Program-made: the position numbers and the translations under genes
Shown: positions 28,122-29,656 of the stretch, in pieces
How positions within the stretch are numbered: position 1 is the stretch's first letter
How the letters are laid out: every line of letters starts with the position of its first letter
The notes under the pieces: model-generated
What the model saw: the letters and a program-made list of their open reading frames with translations, nothing else
Databases searched by the model: none
What the model was told of the DNA's origin: nothing
From: Rhizaria sp. SCN 62-66
Lineage: Eukaryota; Rhizaria, unplaced
NCBI GenBank assembly: GCA_001724265.1
Contig: MEDY01000487.1
Location: 1 to 29,656 of the forward strand
Reading direction: 5' to 3'
Length of the DNA stretch: 29,656 nt

Positions 28122-29075
28122 ATGTCCGCTCCGCTCGAGACACCCAAGTTCCGCCTGTCCCGCGGCCAGGCCCTCACCCCCGATGAAGTTTCGCTAATGC
28201 AGGCGATGGAGGCCGAGTGTGCCAAGTGCTCCGACGCCTGTGGCACTGATTCCGCCGCCGCTGACATCGAGACTTTGCAGTACCCTCCCAACTTTGACAC
28301 CAAGATTGAGCGCGGCGAGCCGCTCTTCGGCACGTCTAAGGCGCACCGCTGGCACGTCATCATGTGCCTCGGTGTTTCTGCTGCGCGCTGGCCTGCGCAC
28401 CTGGACGAGAACTCCGACTCGTACGCCGCTAAGGCGACCGTCGCGCTGGACAAGGTGCTCACCAAGACTGGCAACGACAAGGCGTTTCTGCACGCCATCA
28501 CGCGCGCGAGCGAGAACGGTGTCGACCCCGAAATCGAGTGCGATATCATCATCTTCCCTGAGGCCGTGATCTACCACGCCGTGCCGCGCGATGACATCGA
28601 GGCACTGCTGACGCAGCACATGGTCACCAACAACGCCGACCCCGCCGCCGCCGCCGCCGCCGCGCCGTCGTTCCCGGCGCCTGTCCCTCTGCCCCGTGGC
28701 ACCTCCTGGGTGTTCATCTGCGGCCACAAGCTGCGCGACAACCGCTGCTGGGTGGCCGCGCAGGTGCTGTCGAAGCAGTTTGCGATGGTGCGCGAGGCGC
28801 TGGGGCTGGACGAGAGCATCGAGATCGACCTTATCTCCCACGTCGGCGGGCACAAGTATGCCGGCAACGTCGTCATCCACCGCCCCACCGACGCCGCCAC
28901 GCTCGTCGCCGCCGCGGACGACGCCGCCGCGGCCAAGGGCGCGCTGCCCGAGGTTACCAGCACAATTTGGTACGGCCGCGTCGGCCCCGAACACGTGCGC
29001 GCGATCGTGGAGAAGACGCTGCTCAAGGGCGAGGTGCTGCTCCCGCTGCTCCGCGGCCGCACCGGCCAGTGGTAA
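28122..29075 (+). CDS. Sucrase/ferredoxin-like family protein (Apd1-type thioredoxin-like [2Fe-2S])
   Basis: Single exon, 317 residues. The C-terminal half is a Suc_Fer-like thioredoxin-fold ferredoxin domain: C200 and C209 in CGHKLRDNRC, H240 and H244 in SHVGGHKYAGN, then WYGRVGPEHV and a terminal LLRGRTGQW. In yeast Apd1 the equivalent two Cys and two His ligate a [2Fe-2S] cluster, so a similar bis-histidinyl cluster is expected here. All four ligands are present. The N-terminal half (residues about 30-160) carries C33, C36 and C40 and the usual strands (HRWHVIMCLG, ECDIIIFPEAVIYHAV). Family members act in redox homeostasis in the cytosol or mitochondria; no clear mitochondrial presequence is visible, so cytosolic location is more likely. 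A proline/alanine-rich insert (residues 173-192) precedes the cluster domain. The start is the first ATG in frame. Confidence 0.92.
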   Translation: MSAPLETPKFRLSRGQALTPDEVSLMQAMEAECAKCSDACGTDSAAADIETLQYPPNFDTKIERGEPLFGTSKAHRWHVIMCLGVSAARWPAHLDENSDSYAAKATVALDKVLTKTGNDKAFLHAITRASENGVDPEIECDIIIFPEAVIYHAVPRDDIEALLTQHMVTNNADPAAAAAAAPSFPAPVPLPRGTSWVFICGHKLRDNRCWVAAQVLSKQFAMVREALGLDESIEIDLISHVGGHKYAGNVVIHRPTDAATLVAAADDAAAAKGALPEVTSTIWYGRVGPEHVRAIVEKTLLKGEVLLPLLRGRTGQW

Positions 29076-29656
29076 GGCGTCATAACAAGCGTCTTTAAGC
29101 GCCCTGTGACCAACATAGTGTGAACTGTAGGTAAACCATCCGCACAGCGGCCCTTATGCTCTACCTAAACAAACCAAAAACTCGTGTTTTTTTGATGTTT
29201 TTTTTGTTTTAAATATTCAGCTAGCTAACCAAGCGCCCAACAAAGTGCGGCTGAAGCACTTAGCGCGACCAGTTGTAAATTTATGTTTATATACGAAATG
29301 CTATATGCAGCAAGACCCGACGGATTAAATCAACAGTCTAACTGTGAGCAGTATGAGTGATCATGAGTATGTCTTTTCGCTCTCTTTGTCCGAGATTTTG
29401 AGCAACGTATGTCTTATTATGAAGTGTCATCTTTCAGATTCTGAGATGATTTTTTTTTATTATTGGTACAAGCTTTCATCCATGCAACATGTAGGTACAA
29501 GTAGAGCTAAAGTACATGTCCACAGTAACCACACGTATGTTATACGAACCGAACACGTATAACCCCTATGTAGCGTCAACTAAAAAACGCCAAAAACGCA
29601 GTTTTCGGCAGGTAACTTCCACAATAGAAATCTCTGTGAAATAATCGTCAAAGCTT
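29076..29656. other. Intergenic spacer at window end
   Basis: AT-rich DNA of 581 nt after the Suc/Fer-like stop, with T-runs soon after the stop that suit a 3' UTR. It contains an inverted repeat at 29539-29563. No further gene or RNA was recognised. Confidence 0.5.
29539..29563. repeat. 8-bp inverted repeat
   Basis: The arms gttatacg and cgtataac are exact reverse complements with a nine-base gap. It could form a small hairpin or a dimer site; chance is also plausible in AT-rich sequence. Confidence 0.4.

Overview
The window looks like nuclear DNA from a unicellular eukaryote, lineage unresolved. Genes are separated by AT-rich spacers, coding DNA is very GC-rich and alanine-heavy, and at least three genes carry GT-AG spliceosomal introns of about 105-207 nt. 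The gene content is eukaryotic: a nuclear-encoded mitoribosomal protein with a presequence, a mitochondrial carrier, an actin-binding beta-thymosin repeat protein, and an NCoR/SMRT-type SANT corepressor. An opisthokont, apusozoan or amoebozoan-like protist would fit, but no single species is supported. No rRNA, tRNA, CRISPR array, transposon or viral gene was seen.

Layout. 1-414 (+): 3' end of a beta-thymosin/WH2-like actin-binding protein. 415-1579: long AT-rich spacer between two convergent genes. 1580-2491 (-): mitoribosomal protein mS35, two exons. 2978-4117 (+): unknown protein with a short N-terminal coil, two LIR-like motifs and a hydrophobic C-terminus. 4588-6831 (+): leucine-rich repeat protein in three exons, its repeats interrupted by an alanine/glutamine-rich insertion. 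7273-11326 (-): 1253-residue protein in three exons with two PH-like N-terminal modules and a long repetitive tail. 11928-12977 (-): mitochondrial S-adenosylmethionine carrier. 13367-27345 (-): a giant, almost half-window gene for an NCoR/SMRT-like corepressor with one SANT domain; its reading frame changes by -1 near 16.75 kb. 28122-29075 (+): sucrase/ferredoxin-like (Apd1-type) [2Fe-2S] protein. The window ends in AT-rich spacer.

The genes do not form one pathway. Two concern mitochondria (mS35, SAM carrier), one the actin cytoskeleton, one transcriptional repression, one redox chemistry; three are of unknown function. The shared oddity is alanine-rich insertion into loops of otherwise conserved proteins. 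The items most worth a second look are the frame break in the corepressor gene, the four FFSLF-type motifs in the PH-like protein, the putative tail-anchored LIR protein, and a cluster of SUMO-acceptor consensus sites after the SANT domain.
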